DNA of 64,000 nt, taken from contig NZ_JAFCLS010000015.1 of assembly GCF_018131075.1 (NCBI RefSeq), positions 1-64,000 of the forward strand. Direction: 5' to 3'. This DNA is from Bradyrhizobium sp. JYMT SZCCT0428. GTDB taxonomy: Bacteria > Pseudomonadota > Alphaproteobacteria > Rhizobiales > Xanthobacteraceae. Positions 24,520 through 32,862 of the stretch are shown here, in pieces. The notes below the pieces were generated by a model, which was not told the DNA's origin, searched no databases, and was given only the letters and a program-made list of their open reading frames with translations. The position numbers and the translations under genes are program-made. Every line of letters begins with the position of its first letter. The first letter of the stretch is position 1.

Positions 24520-27500
24520 ATGATCTGCCCGGGTTGCCAGCACGAAAACAGCGCGGAAGCGAAATTCTGCGAGGAATGCGCTTTCGCCCTGGCACCTGCT
24601 TGCACGAATTGCGGCGCCCAGTATTCACCCACGGCCAAGTTCTGCTCGCATTGCGGTCACCCCACGGGCCGGAGTGTGCCGACGTTCTTGTCTTCGCGCT
24701 CTTTGGCGCTGAGACCGCCGACCCCGCGCCACCTCGCCGAAAGGATCCTCACGGCCAGAGCCGAAGTCGAGGGCGAGCGCAAGCAGGTCAGCGTGCTGTT
24801 CGCTGATATCACGGGGTCATTGGAACTGATCTACGGCCGGGATCCCGAGAGCGCGCAGGCGATCCTCAATCCCGTGCTCGAGCAGATGATTGAAGCCGTC
24901 CATTACTATGAGGGGACGGTCAACAGGCTTTTGGGTGACGGGATCATGGCGATCTTCGGCGCGCCATTGGCCCACGAGGATCATGCCGTGCGCGCTTGCT
25001 ACGCCGCGCTGATGATACAGGAATCTGCCGCAGAAATGGCGGATCGTGCCGAACAGCCGCTCAAAATCCGCGTTGGGATCAACTCCGGGGAAATTGTCGT
25101 CTGCGCCATCAGTAAAGATCTCGATATGGAATACACCGTCGTTGGCGAGACCGCGCATCTGGCGGCTCGTATGGAGCAGATGGCGCGGCCCGGCTCGATC
25201 CTGACGACAACGCAGACCATCCGTTTGGCGGAAGGATACATCACCGCGCGGCCTCTCGGTCCGATGCCGATCAAGGGACTTGCCGAGCCCGAGGAGGTCT
25301 ATGAACTCGTTGGCGCAGGCCCCGCACGCACCCGTTTGCAGGCGGCAACCATTCGGGGGCTAACCCAGTTCGTTGGCCGCGAGACCGAACTGGATCAGCT
25401 CCGCCGTGCCCAGCAACCGGTGGCCACCGGGGCGGGCCAATTGGTCGCGGTTATCGGCGAGGCCGGCGTTGGCAAGTCGCGTCTCCTTTATGAGTTCACC
25501 CACTCGCATCGGCTGCTTGGCTGGTTGGTTCTCGAGACCACAGCGATCTCGCTTGGACGAGGAACGAGCTACTTGCCCGTGGTCGCGCTTCTCAAGAGCT
25601 ATTTTGCGATCCAGGACCGGGATGAGCAGCACGAAATACGCCGCAAGGTAGTCGAGAAAACAATCGCGCTCGACGAAGGGCTTGAACCGACGCTTCCCGC
25701 GCTATTGGCGCTGCTCGACATCCCCGTCGATGACGCCGGCTGGCACGCGCTCGATCCGGCTCAGCGCCGGCGCCGCTATCTTGACGCCGTAAGAGGCCTG
25801 ATCCTGCAGGCAGCTCGCAAACAGCCGGTTCTCCTGATCTTCGAAGACCTTCATTGGGTGGACAACGAGACGCAAGCATTGCTCGACGCGCTCGCGGGCG
25901 CTCTGGGTACGGCTCGCCTGCTGCTGCTGGTCACCTATCGTCCCGGCTACCAGGATGTCTGGGGCTCCAGGCCAAACTACCGTCAGGTCAGGTTAAGCGC
26001 GCTGCCGACCCATGACACCCATGATCTGCTGGAGGTGCTGCTTGGCCGGGATCCCGAACTTGATCCGCTCAAGCAGCTTCTTATGGGGCGCGGCGGCAAT
26101 CCGTTCTTTCTCGAGGAAACTGTCCGTGCCCTGGTGGAAACACAGGCCTTGTCGGGAGAACGAGGTCACTATCGGCTGATGCGCCCGATTGGAAACATTC
26201 AGGTTCCACCCACGGTACAGGCCATCCTGGCGGCGCGCATCGATCGGCTTCTCCCCGGCGACAAAAATCTGCTGCAGATCGCGTCCGTGGTGGGCCGGGA
26301 GATTCCGTTGGCGGTGCTTCGGCCCATGGCCGATTTCACCGAAGAAGCACTTGAGCATGCGCTCGAACATTTGCAGACGGCCGAGTTTCTCTTTGAGACC
26401 GGACTTTACCCGGACGTTGAATATTCATTCACGCATGCGCTCACGCACGAAGTGACCTACAATGGGCTGCTGCGGGCACGGCGGAGCTCGCTCCATGCGC
26501 GACTGGTCAACGCGATAGAGACCTTGTATCGGGACCGGCTCGGCGAACATATCGAGCGGCTGGCGCAGCATGCCGTTCGTGGTGAGCTGCTGGAGAAAGC
26601 TGTTCGATACCTCCGGCAGGCCGGACAGAAAGCGCTGTCGCGTTCGGCGCTCGAGAACGGACGGGTCTGGTTCGAACAGGCCCTCTCCATCCTCGAGAAA
26701 GTGCCCGAAACCAGGGAGAATATCGAACTTTCCATCGATATCCGGTTCGATCTGCGCAACTCGCTTCACCCGCTGGGCCACCTCGAGCGATGCCTGGATC
26801 ACCTTCAGAAGGTGCAGGTGCAGGCCACGCAGCTCGGCGACAAGCGAAGACTTGGCCAGGCTTCATCGTTCCTGTGTCAGTATTACCGCCTGATGGGGGA
26901 GCTCGATCCCGCCACCGAAGCCGGCGAACGCGCCATGGCGATCGCGGAAGAGCTCGACGAACTGCCGCTGCGGATGGTGGTGAGCGGACATTTTGCGGCC
27001 CTGTGTGCCGCCAGGGGAAATCACCGTCGCGCAGCAGAGATACTGGACGCGGCCGTTGAGCGCCTTCGCGGCGACATTGCCACCGAGATGATGGGCACCA
27101 CGGGGGTTCTTGGCGTATTCATGCGCGGATATCTTGCGTGCTCGCTCGCCGAACTCGGCGAGTTTGAACGCGCTGCGTTTTTCGCCAAGGAGGCCGTCGA
27201 AATCGCCGAAAGCGCGAACCAGGTCTACAGCCTTGCCTTTTCCTATTACTGCAAGGGCACCGTTCTGGCGCTGCAGGGCAACGTGGCGCAAGGCATCGTG
27301 GTGCTTGAGCAGGCCCTCAATCTCGGCCGCTCGTGGACGCTTCCCCTGGTGCTGCCGCTCATCGGCCTAGCGCTCGGGCACGCTTATTGCCTGGCGGATC
27401 GAGCGGACGAGGCGATCGCGCTGCTGGAAGAAACCGAACGCGACGGAAACACCATGCATCGCCTCGGTGGCCACGCCATGATTCTGGTTCGCCTGGGCGA

Positions 27501-27873
27501 AGCCTATCTACAGGGCGCCCGCACGGCCGACGCAGAGCGAACCGCCCGGCGAGCGCTCCTGATTGCGCGCAAACAAGGAGAGTACGGTTTTGAAGCCTAC
27601 GCGCTCCGACTCCTTGCCGAGCTTGGACTGAGTGACCCCTCCCCTCTCGACGAGAGCGAAACCAATTTTCACGAAGCCCTCCGAAAGGCCGAGGCGTTCG
27701 AGCTGCGTCCCCTGGCGGCTCAATGTCACCTCGGGCTCGGAAAACGCTACAGATCGGCCGGCCAGAGCGGAAGCGCCGAGCAGCACCTCAATGCGGCCGC
27801 AGTCCTGTTCCAGCAACTTGGCATGCAATTCTGGCTGGAGCAGACGCAGTCGCAGCTTGCTTCATTGTCCTAG
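24520..27873 (+). CDS. Class III adenylate/guanylate cyclase-like protein with AAA ATPase and TPR domains
   Basis: A 1117-residue multidomain signalling protein. Residues 2-50 hold two zinc ribbons (CPGC/CEEC and CTNC/CSHC). Residues about 85-260 are a class III cyclase domain with metal-binding aspartates in 'LFADITG' (~94) and 'GDGIMAIFG' (~140). The usual transition-state Asn-Arg pair reads 'AHLAAR', so the Asn is His. Residues about 290-700 form an AAA/STAND ATPase with Walker A GEAGVGKS (~313) and 'LLIFEDLHWVDNE'. The rest is helical TPR-like repeats. Such proteins are common in Bradyrhizobium. The start at 24520 (GGAAG upstream) puts the zinc ribbon at the N-terminus. Its TAG stop is supplied by the repeat that follows. 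Confidence 0.88.
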   Translation: MICPGCQHENSAEAKFCEECAFALAPACTNCGAQYSPTAKFCSHCGHPTGRSVPTFLSSRSLALRPPTPRHLAERILTARAEVEGERKQVSVLFADITGSLELIYGRDPESAQAILNPVLEQMIEAVHYYEGTVNRLLGDGIMAIFGAPLAHEDHAVRACYAALMIQESAAEMADRAEQPLKIRVGINSGEIVVCAISKDLDMEYTVVGETAHLAARMEQMARPGSILTTTQTIRLAEGYITARPLGPMPIKGLAEPEEVYELVGAGPARTRLQAATIRGLTQFVGRETELDQLRRAQQPVATGAGQLVAVIGEAGVGKSRLLYEFTHSHRLLGWLVLETTAISLGRGTSYLPVVALLKSYFAIQDRDEQHEIRRKVVEKTIALDEGLEPTLPALLALLDIPVDDAGWHALDPAQRRRRYLDAVRGLILQAARKQPVLLIFEDLHWVDNETQALLDALAGALGTARLLLLVTYRPGYQDVWGSRPNYRQVRLSALPTHDTHDLLEVLLGRDPELDPLKQLLMGRGGNPFFLEETVRALVETQALSGERGHYRLMRPIGNIQVPPTVQAILAARIDRLLPGDKNLLQIASVVGREIPLAVLRPMADFTEEALEHALEHLQTAEFLFETGLYPDVEYSFTHALTHEVTYNGLLRARRSSLHARLVNAIETLYRDRLGEHIERLAQHAVRGELLEKAVRYLRQAGQKALSRSALENGRVWFEQALSILEKVPETRENIELSIDIRFDLRNSLHPLGHLERCLDHLQKVQVQATQLGDKRRLGQASSFLCQYYRLMGELDPATEAGERAMAIAEELDELPLRMVVSGHFAALCAARGNHRRAAEILDAAVERLRGDIATEMMGTTGVLGVFMRGYLACSLAELGEFERAAFFAKEAVEIAESANQVYSLAFSYYCKGTVLALQGNVAQGIVVLEQALNLGRSWTLPLVLPLIGLALGHAYCLADRADEAIALLEETERDGNTMHRLGGHAMILVRLGEAYLQGARTADAERTARRALLIARKQGEYGFEAYALRLLAELGLSDPSPLDESETNFHEALRKAEAFELRPLAAQCHLGLGKRYRSAGQSGSAEQHLNAAAVLFQQLGMQFWLEQTQSQLASLS

Positions 27874-27975
27874 AGCGTTTTCCAGCGAAGTGGACACCGG
27901 TTCGCGTGAAGAAAACGCGTCAAAAAAAGAAGCTAGAGCCCCGTTCCGATTCCATCGGAACGGAACAGGCTCTAG
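27871..27975. repeat. Interspersed palindromic repeat (tagagcgttttc family)
   Basis: Begins TAGAGCGTTTTCCAGCGAAG, includes 'gaaaacgcgtcaaa', and ends in a nested hairpin: CTAGAGCC (27933-27940) with GGCTCTAG (27968-27975) enclosing GTTCCGAT/ATCGGAAC (27943-27950, 27954-27961). The same family, inverted, is at 39120-39230 and, diverged, at 2853-2977. The first three bases are the stop codon of the preceding gene. Confidence 0.75.
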
Positions 27976-28109
27976 TCCAGGCTCGAAAAGGGGAGCCGGA
28001 AAAGGAAGACGCCATATCCGGCGCAAACCCCCCTTACGAGGGATTTGTTGATGGTTCGGTAATCTTCTGCATTCAAGATTCCGGCAGTTAGTTGCGTTGG
28101 AGTACCGCT

Positions 28110-28388
28110 TTGGAAAATTTTGACGAGCTGCGCGACCTCGCGGCGGACGTTCGCACATTCATTGAAAACTCAAATGACCCGGCCGCCGCATTGAGGGATG
28201 TGGTCGCGGCCTATGATGTTGTTTTGGGCATCTTCCCCTCGGAACAGGGAATGGGTCTGCACGTCGTCAAGGGCGGCAGTTTGCTTGACCGCCTCGCTAC
28301 CCTTCAGTCGAATGCCCTCTATAGTCACACCGCTATTGCCTTGCATAGCCGGGAACAGGCGGTTCAGCTTCAAGCGCTGGTGGCTTAA
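28110..28388 (+). CDS. Small helical protein of unknown function
   Basis: A 92-residue, acidic, probably all-helical protein ('LENFDELRDLAADVRTFIENSNDPAAALRDVVAAYDVVLG...'). It ends with 'ALHSREQAVQLQALVA'. I do not recognise a family. A TTG start at 28110 is proposed because TTGGAG sits seven bases upstream; another TTG at 28092 is in frame. No membrane segment or signal peptide. Confidence 0.55.
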   Translation: MENFDELRDLAADVRTFIENSNDPAAALRDVVAAYDVVLGIFPSEQGMGLHVVKGGSLLDRLATLQSNALYSHTAIALHSREQAVQLQALVA

Positions 28389-28437
28389 AGGCGCCCCTGG
28401 AGGGGAGCCTTTTCGTATCGGCTCCGACCTAAGCGCA

Positions 28438-28614
28438 TCATGTCCTAGCGGCGCTTCGCAGCCTTGGCTTGCGGAGCTGCTTCGCAGCCTTGGCTTCCGG
28501 GGCGGCAACTTCCAGGGCGGTGACCTCCAGTCCGCAAGCGCTGGCCAGCGCTCGCAGCTCGAGTTGAAGGGCCTCGAGCTCATGGCTGTCGAGGCCTCCA
28601 TCGATTGCGAGCAC
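28438..28614 (-). CDS. Possible small protein, unknown
   Basis: A 58-codon frame starting with GTG: 'LAIDGGLDSHELEALQLELR', 'LASACGLEVTALEVAAPEAK' and a basic tail 'KQLRKPRLRSAART'. The first part has plausible helix composition and codon use like its neighbours. It follows the Lys-rich gene by 30 bases on the same strand. No clear ribosome site was found, so it may not be translated. Confidence 0.3.
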   Translation of the reverse strand: MLAIDGGLDSHELEALQLELRALASACGLEVTALEVAAPEAKAAKQLRKPRLRSAART

Positions 28615-28645
28615 GGTGACGACCGGATCCCGGATCTCGGGAGAC

Positions 28646-28879
28646 TTACTTCTTGGCGGCCTTCTTTTTCTTGGCAGCTCGCTTCTTGGCTCTTGCTTCC
28701 CTTGCAAGACGGTCCTTTTTTGCGGCCGCGGTCGCTTTCCACTTTTTCTCAAAATCCTTCACTCCCGCGACGAACTGACGAAGCATCGCCTTCCCTTCGG
28801 CGCTCTTCGGCGTGACCGCCACCCGAATATAGGTACGGCCTGTGGTGCTTATCTTCTTGTTGACTTGAATGTACGCCAT
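28646..28879 (-). CDS. Small Lys/Ala-rich basic protein
   Basis: A 77-residue, very basic protein. The first half is a compact 'MAYIQVNKKISTTGRTYIRVAVTPKSAEGKAMLRQFVAGVKDFEKKWK'-type domain (long; residues 1-48) with predicted strand-helix pattern. The C-terminal third is a Lys/Ala run like histone-H1-type tails ('RAKKRAAKKKKAAKK'). It may bind nucleic acid or polyanions; this is inference. Its start overlaps the last 31 bases of the ATP-grasp gene, so the two may be coupled. Confidence 0.65.
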   Translation of the reverse strand: MAYIQVNKKISTTGRTYIRVAVTPKSAEGKAMLRQFVAGVKDFEKKWKATAAAKKDRLAREARAKKRAAKKKKAAKK

Positions 28880-30003
28880 CCGCTCTTGCCCCTTCCCGTT
28901 GTTTTCAGGCGGCCCCGATCCGAGGCTGCCCCTTGCCAAGTACTTCGAATGCTATCAGCGAATTGGGATGCGTGGAAGATGCGCGGCGCGCTGTCGAGGT
29001 CTCGCATCATGTACCAGTCCGGCGTGGCCTCGTAGCTGTCTTCGATTTTGACCTTCAGGCCTCGCGCCAGCTGAACAATGGTGCGGGCCATGTTGTGCTT
29101 TCCGACCATGTCGAAAATGTTGGTCGAAGACGTAAACCTGCCGACGCCGATTTCCGTGATGCAGGGAATGCCGCGCACATCCTCCTTGAGATCCACGCTG
29201 AAAACGCCGGACGCCCTTGCATCAAGCAGCTTGATGGCCCGCACGCAGGTGTCCACGACTTTCGGTTCGAAGACCGTCTTGGCCAGCCCCGCCACCGAGG
29301 AGACCCGCGACGGCTGGCTGCCCATGCCAAGATAGGAAAGCCGTTCGTAGGTCTTGACGAGCACCAGCTCGCCGTCCCTCCAGACGCTCTGGCAGCCGAA
29401 ATCGCGGCCCGGCAAAAACTCCGACAGCAAGAACGCCGCGACCGGCACGCCGCGCATCTCCTTCCAGTATCTGATCCAGCTCCGTGCCTGCTCGGCGGTC
29501 TGGACCGGCAGCGCGCCGAGCGCACCGGCCCCGCTCCGAACCCGGCACCACAACGGTCTGCCGCCTTTGAGCTGCTGGAAGATTTTGGTGACGTTGTTCA
29601 GATCTCGCACCGGATAGGTTTCGGGCGCGTCGATGCCGTTGCGGCGCAACAGTGAAGCGAGACGGTACTTGTCGCGGGCAACACTCAGCACGGCCTCGCT
29701 CGGCAGGAACAGATATTCGCCGAGGGTCTTCCGTGCGCGCGACAGGCTCTCGACATCGGAATCAACGGTCGGAATGATGAGATGCAGGCGTTCGGTCTTC
29801 ATGATCCAGCGCAGCACCTCGCTCCATTCCGGGTGATCGGCTGATGGAACGAGGTAATTCCTGTCGGCGTCGGATTTCTTCAGGGCGAACTGGTCGTCGT
29901 TGCAGCCAACGATGAAGGAAGAGCCGGCGCCGGCCCGGATGCTGCGGGCCAAATTGTTACTCGAACCGTTACCCGCGCTCGTAAACAGCAATCGCGCAGC
30001 CAC
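28849..30003 (-). CDS. ATP-grasp enzyme
   Basis: A 384-residue ATP-grasp protein (carbamoyl-phosphate-synthase large-chain / PylC-like). The N-terminal Rossmann-like part reads 'RLLFTSAGNGSSNNLARSI' with 'LHLIIPTVDSDVESLSRAR'. The central part has 'PSEAVLSVARDKYRLASLLRRNGI', where the Lys starts the ATP-binding lobe, and the C-terminal lobe has 'GVFSVDLKEDVRGIPCITEIGVGRF', with the acidic and Asn/Glu metal-ligand region. The family joins a carboxylate (acyl phosphate) to an amine or thiol; the substrate is unknown. GTG at 30003 is preferred because GGGAG lies six bases upstream. Confidence 0.78.
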   Translation of the reverse strand: MAARLLFTSAGNGSSNNLARSIRAGAGSSFIVGCNDDQFALKKSDADRNYLVPSADHPEWSEVLRWIMKTERLHLIIPTVDSDVESLSRARKTLGEYLFLPSEAVLSVARDKYRLASLLRRNGIDAPETYPVRDLNNVTKIFQQLKGGRPLWCRVRSGAGALGALPVQTAEQARSWIRYWKEMRGVPVAAFLLSEFLPGRDFGCQSVWRDGELVLVKTYERLSYLGMGSQPSRVSSVAGLAKTVFEPKVVDTCVRAIKLLDARASGVFSVDLKEDVRGIPCITEIGVGRFTSSTNIFDMVGKHNMARTIVQLARGLKVKIEDSYEATPDWYMMRDLDSAPRIFHASQFADSIRSTWQGAASDRGRLKTTGRGKSGWRTFKSTRR

Positions 30004-30214
30004 CAACTTCTCCCGTATCGCTTAAACTATGATCTCGCCTGAAAGGAAGCTAACGATGAACCTTATGAGGGTATGCAACAAATCCTGCTGAAGCAACCAA
30101 GCACGGGCCGTATCCCACAGCGACAAGCATTCGCGAAGCTCGCAACGGGACGAGGCTGCTGGCGCAGCAGCGGACGTTCGGCAAGCGGGCGATGTGGGCC
30201 CCTGCTGGGAAGGT

Positions 30215-31888
30215 TTAGCGCTGGTATCGCACGGCCGGTGCCACGTCGATCACGCCCAGATCAACCAGGGTACGGTGAAACCGGCGTTTCCGTTCCGACG
30301 ACGATGCGAAATAGGCGCCGCCGCACTGATCAAGCAGGCTCGCGCGCGTCGCGAAGATCTCATCCAGCGGCAGACCGGCATGCTGCAAAGCCACGGTGCC
30401 GAGAAAGGCGATATCCAGATCCGGGCCGCGTCCACGCGGAACTCGATCGGGGAAGTCATTCAAGGTTTCGATGGCGTAGAACGTGCGGAACTGCCGCCTC
30501 GCGTCCGGGCCGAGCTTGAGTTTTCTCTCGATCCGCCGCGTCATGACGGGCTGATGATCGCCATAGTGCACAATGAGAGTCGGCCGCCTTGGAAAACGGG
30601 AGGAAAGCTCGGACTTGAGCTTATTCCAGGTCACGGCGGTCTCGACCAGCCGCGCGTAATACTCGGTATAATGTGCATCGGGAAGGCTCGCGGCAGCAAA
30701 CGCCCGCTCGCCTTCAAAGCGCCCGGCGGCAACCAGGTTTCGGTTGTGCGGGCCGTGATTGAAGTTGGTCAGCGCATATAGAAAGCGAGGTGAGGCATCG
30801 TCGGCCATGCCTTTCATATGCGCATTGAGCGCGGCACCCAGAAACAACGCATCGGAATGTGTGGTTTCGAAACGATCGACGTCGAAGGGCGGCTCAAAAT
30901 CATCCGTGAAGAGACGTTCGTTGATCCCGATTGAACGGTAGAACCTGTCATAGCTGAGAAAGCTGCGACGGCAGCTCGAAGTCAGCATTGTTCTGTATCC
31001 AAGCGCCGAAAGCGTCCCTGGAAGACTGCTATGGAAGCGGCCGGCCCCGCGCTTGAAGAGAAAATAGGCGTTCGAACCGAAGCTCGCGCTTGAAAGGCCG
31101 GTCAGCAGGCTGAATTCCGATTGCCACGATCCTCCGCCGAAAATATCCACGTTGAGGCTGCCATGGAGTCCGTCTTTCGGTGACAGAAACGACTCGACAA
31201 TCGGCTCAACCGGGAGACCAAACAGGCGTGGATCGAAGATCGACTCGTGCTGGATCACGATGATGTCGGGATAGTCGAGGCTGCGCGCCGGCACCGCCGC
31301 CATCAGCGGCAGCGGGTCTTTGGCGATATCGCTCAGCGCGAGCCCGCCGGACGGCCGCCAGGAAAGCGGGTTGAGCAGCGAAGCGATGAAGCTGGAAAGA
31401 AAACAGCGGCGGAACGCCGCATTGCGCTGGAAAGTTACCGGCCCGCCGCTCGCTTTGTAGGCTGCCGCCAGGCCAATACAAGCCACGCCGAAAAACAGGA
31501 TCTGGAGTTCAAACGGCACTGGCGGTCCGCGCACGTAAATCACGGTCGCGACCGCGGCCAGCATGAGTGTGATGCTTCCCGCCAGAGCAGCCGTCAGTGC
31601 AAGCGGATACTGCACCAATAAAAATGGAACTGTTCCCGCAAAAGCCAGCGGCAAATCGGTTGCAATGAGTTTGATCCCGCTGTGATTATATTTGACTCTC
31701 GATGCTCCGAAAATTGCCGCCGCCACGATGGATGACAACAGGATCGCGCGTTCCAGATCGCCAACGACAAACAGCAGCATTGCGGTGCACAAACACAGCG
31801 CAGCCGCAGCCAAAGTAAGATGCTCAAGGCTGCGTTCCGCCAACCAAAGCACGGCGAGAGCGATCAGGATGATCAGGGCCAACGACAT
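30215..31888 (-). CDS. LTA-synthase/sulfatase-like membrane phosphotransferase
   Basis: A membrane protein of the alkaline-phosphatase superfamily (about 557 residues from this start). The N-terminus has about five hydrophobic segments; the periplasmic domain starts 'PDIIVIQHESIFDPRLFG' and continues 'FGGGSWQSEFSLLTGLSS', 'GYRTMLTSSCRRSFLSYDRFY', 'FLYALTNFNHGPHN' and 'TLIVHYGDHQPVM'. This pattern is that of LtaS/MdoB/OpgB-like glycerol- or ethanolamine-phosphate transferases. The acceptor (glucan, lipid A or polysaccharide) is unknown. The start is uncertain: ATG 31888 begins at the first membrane helix; 31954 is also in frame. An ATP-grasp gene follows 212 bases downstream on the same strand. 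Confidence 0.75.
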   Translation of the reverse strand: MSLALIILIALAVLWLAERSLEHLTLAAAALCLCTAMLLFVVGDLERAILLSSIVAAAIFGASRVKYNHSGIKLIATDLPLAFAGTVPFLLVQYPLALTAALAGSITLMLAAVATVIYVRGPPVPFELQILFFGVACIGLAAAYKASGGPVTFQRNAAFRRCFLSSFIASLLNPLSWRPSGGLALSDIAKDPLPLMAAVPARSLDYPDIIVIQHESIFDPRLFGLPVEPIVESFLSPKDGLHGSLNVDIFGGGSWQSEFSLLTGLSSASFGSNAYFLFKRGAGRFHSSLPGTLSALGYRTMLTSSCRRSFLSYDRFYRSIGINERLFTDDFEPPFDVDRFETTHSDALFLGAALNAHMKGMADDASPRFLYALTNFNHGPHNRNLVAAGRFEGERAFAAASLPDAHYTEYYARLVETAVTWNKLKSELSSRFPRRPTLIVHYGDHQPVMTRRIERKLKLGPDARRQFRTFYAIETLNDFPDRVPRGRGPDLDIAFLGTVALQHAGLPLDEIFATRASLLDQCGGAYFASSSERKRRFHRTLVDLGVIDVAPAVRYQR

Positions 31889-31989
31889 CTCGATAGGATG
31901 CCAGAGGAATGATTTGGCGTCCACGATCGCAAAGCGGACATTCGCGAAGCACATTGAAATCTGTTAGGGGTCATCACGATGGAGCAGAC

Positions 31990-32805
31990 ATGACCGACCC
32001 CTTCGACATCAATCGCCGGAACTGGGACGAGCGCACCGTCATTCATGCACGCGATACCAACGGTGAATACATGCTCGACCGGTTTCGGGCGGGCGAGGAT
32101 GCGCTGAGTGCGATTGAAGTGGCGGAACTCGGCGACATCAGGGGAAAGCGCGTCCTGCATCTGCAGTGCCATATCGGCCGCGACACGCTGTGCCTGGTGC
32201 GGCGCGGCGCGACGGTTACCGGGCTGGATTTTTCCCCGCCCGCGCTGGATGTGGCACGGCGCCTCTCCAATGAGACCGGGCTGAAGGCTGACTTCGTCGA
32301 GGGGACCGTCGATCAGGCCCCTGCCCTGACGCCCGGCCCGTTCGATCTCGTTTTCACCACCTGGGGCACCATTTGCTGGCTGCCCGATATGAAGAAATGG
32401 GCACAGACCATTGCGACCGTGCTGGCGCCGGGTGGCGAGCTCTATTTCGCGGACGCGCATCCCAGCTTCACGGTGATGGAAGAATTCGCCGGCAGGTTTG
32501 TTCCCACCTACGACTTTCAAACGCCTGCCGACCGGCCGCTGCAATTCGCAAACGAGACCACCTACACCGGCGATCCCACGATCATGTCGCATCGATCGAC
32601 CCGCGAGTGGATCCACTCGCTTTCGGCCGTGCTCGGCGGCCTGATTGATGCCGGACTGACGATTACGATGTTCAGGGAGCACGAAGTGTTGCCCTGGCGC
32701 GGCCTGCCAAGCCTGGTGCCGGCATCGGAAAGGCTGTGGCGGCTTGCCGATGACGTGCCGCGCATGCCGTTGTCGTATTCGGTCAGGGCCAAAAAGACTT
32801 CGTGA
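31990..32805 (+). CDS. Class I SAM-dependent methyltransferase
   Basis: A 271-residue methyltransferase. The SAM-binding motif I is 'VLHLQCHIGRDTLCLVRRGATVTGLDFSPPALDVAR' (about residues 52-87; the G-rich loop is CHIGRDT). Motif II/III follow as 'PFDLVFTTWGTICWLPDMKKW' and 'LAPGGELYFADAHPSF'. It resembles the small cytosolic methyltransferases annotated as 'class I SAM-dependent'. The substrate is unknown. ATG 31990 has GGAG five bases upstream. It is divergent from the LTA-synthase-like gene. Confidence 0.85.
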   Translation: MTDPFDINRRNWDERTVIHARDTNGEYMLDRFRAGEDALSAIEVAELGDIRGKRVLHLQCHIGRDTLCLVRRGATVTGLDFSPPALDVARRLSNETGLKADFVEGTVDQAPALTPGPFDLVFTTWGTICWLPDMKKWAQTIATVLAPGGELYFADAHPSFTVMEEFAGRFVPTYDFQTPADRPLQFANETTYTGDPTIMSHRSTREWIHSLSAVLGGLIDAGLTITMFREHEVLPWRGLPSLVPASERLWRLADDVPRMPLSYSVRAKKTS

Positions 32806-32862
32806 AGTCAGCCAAGCGCCAGATCGAAAATGGCGACGCGTCTCGCCTCACGCGGTCTTGTA

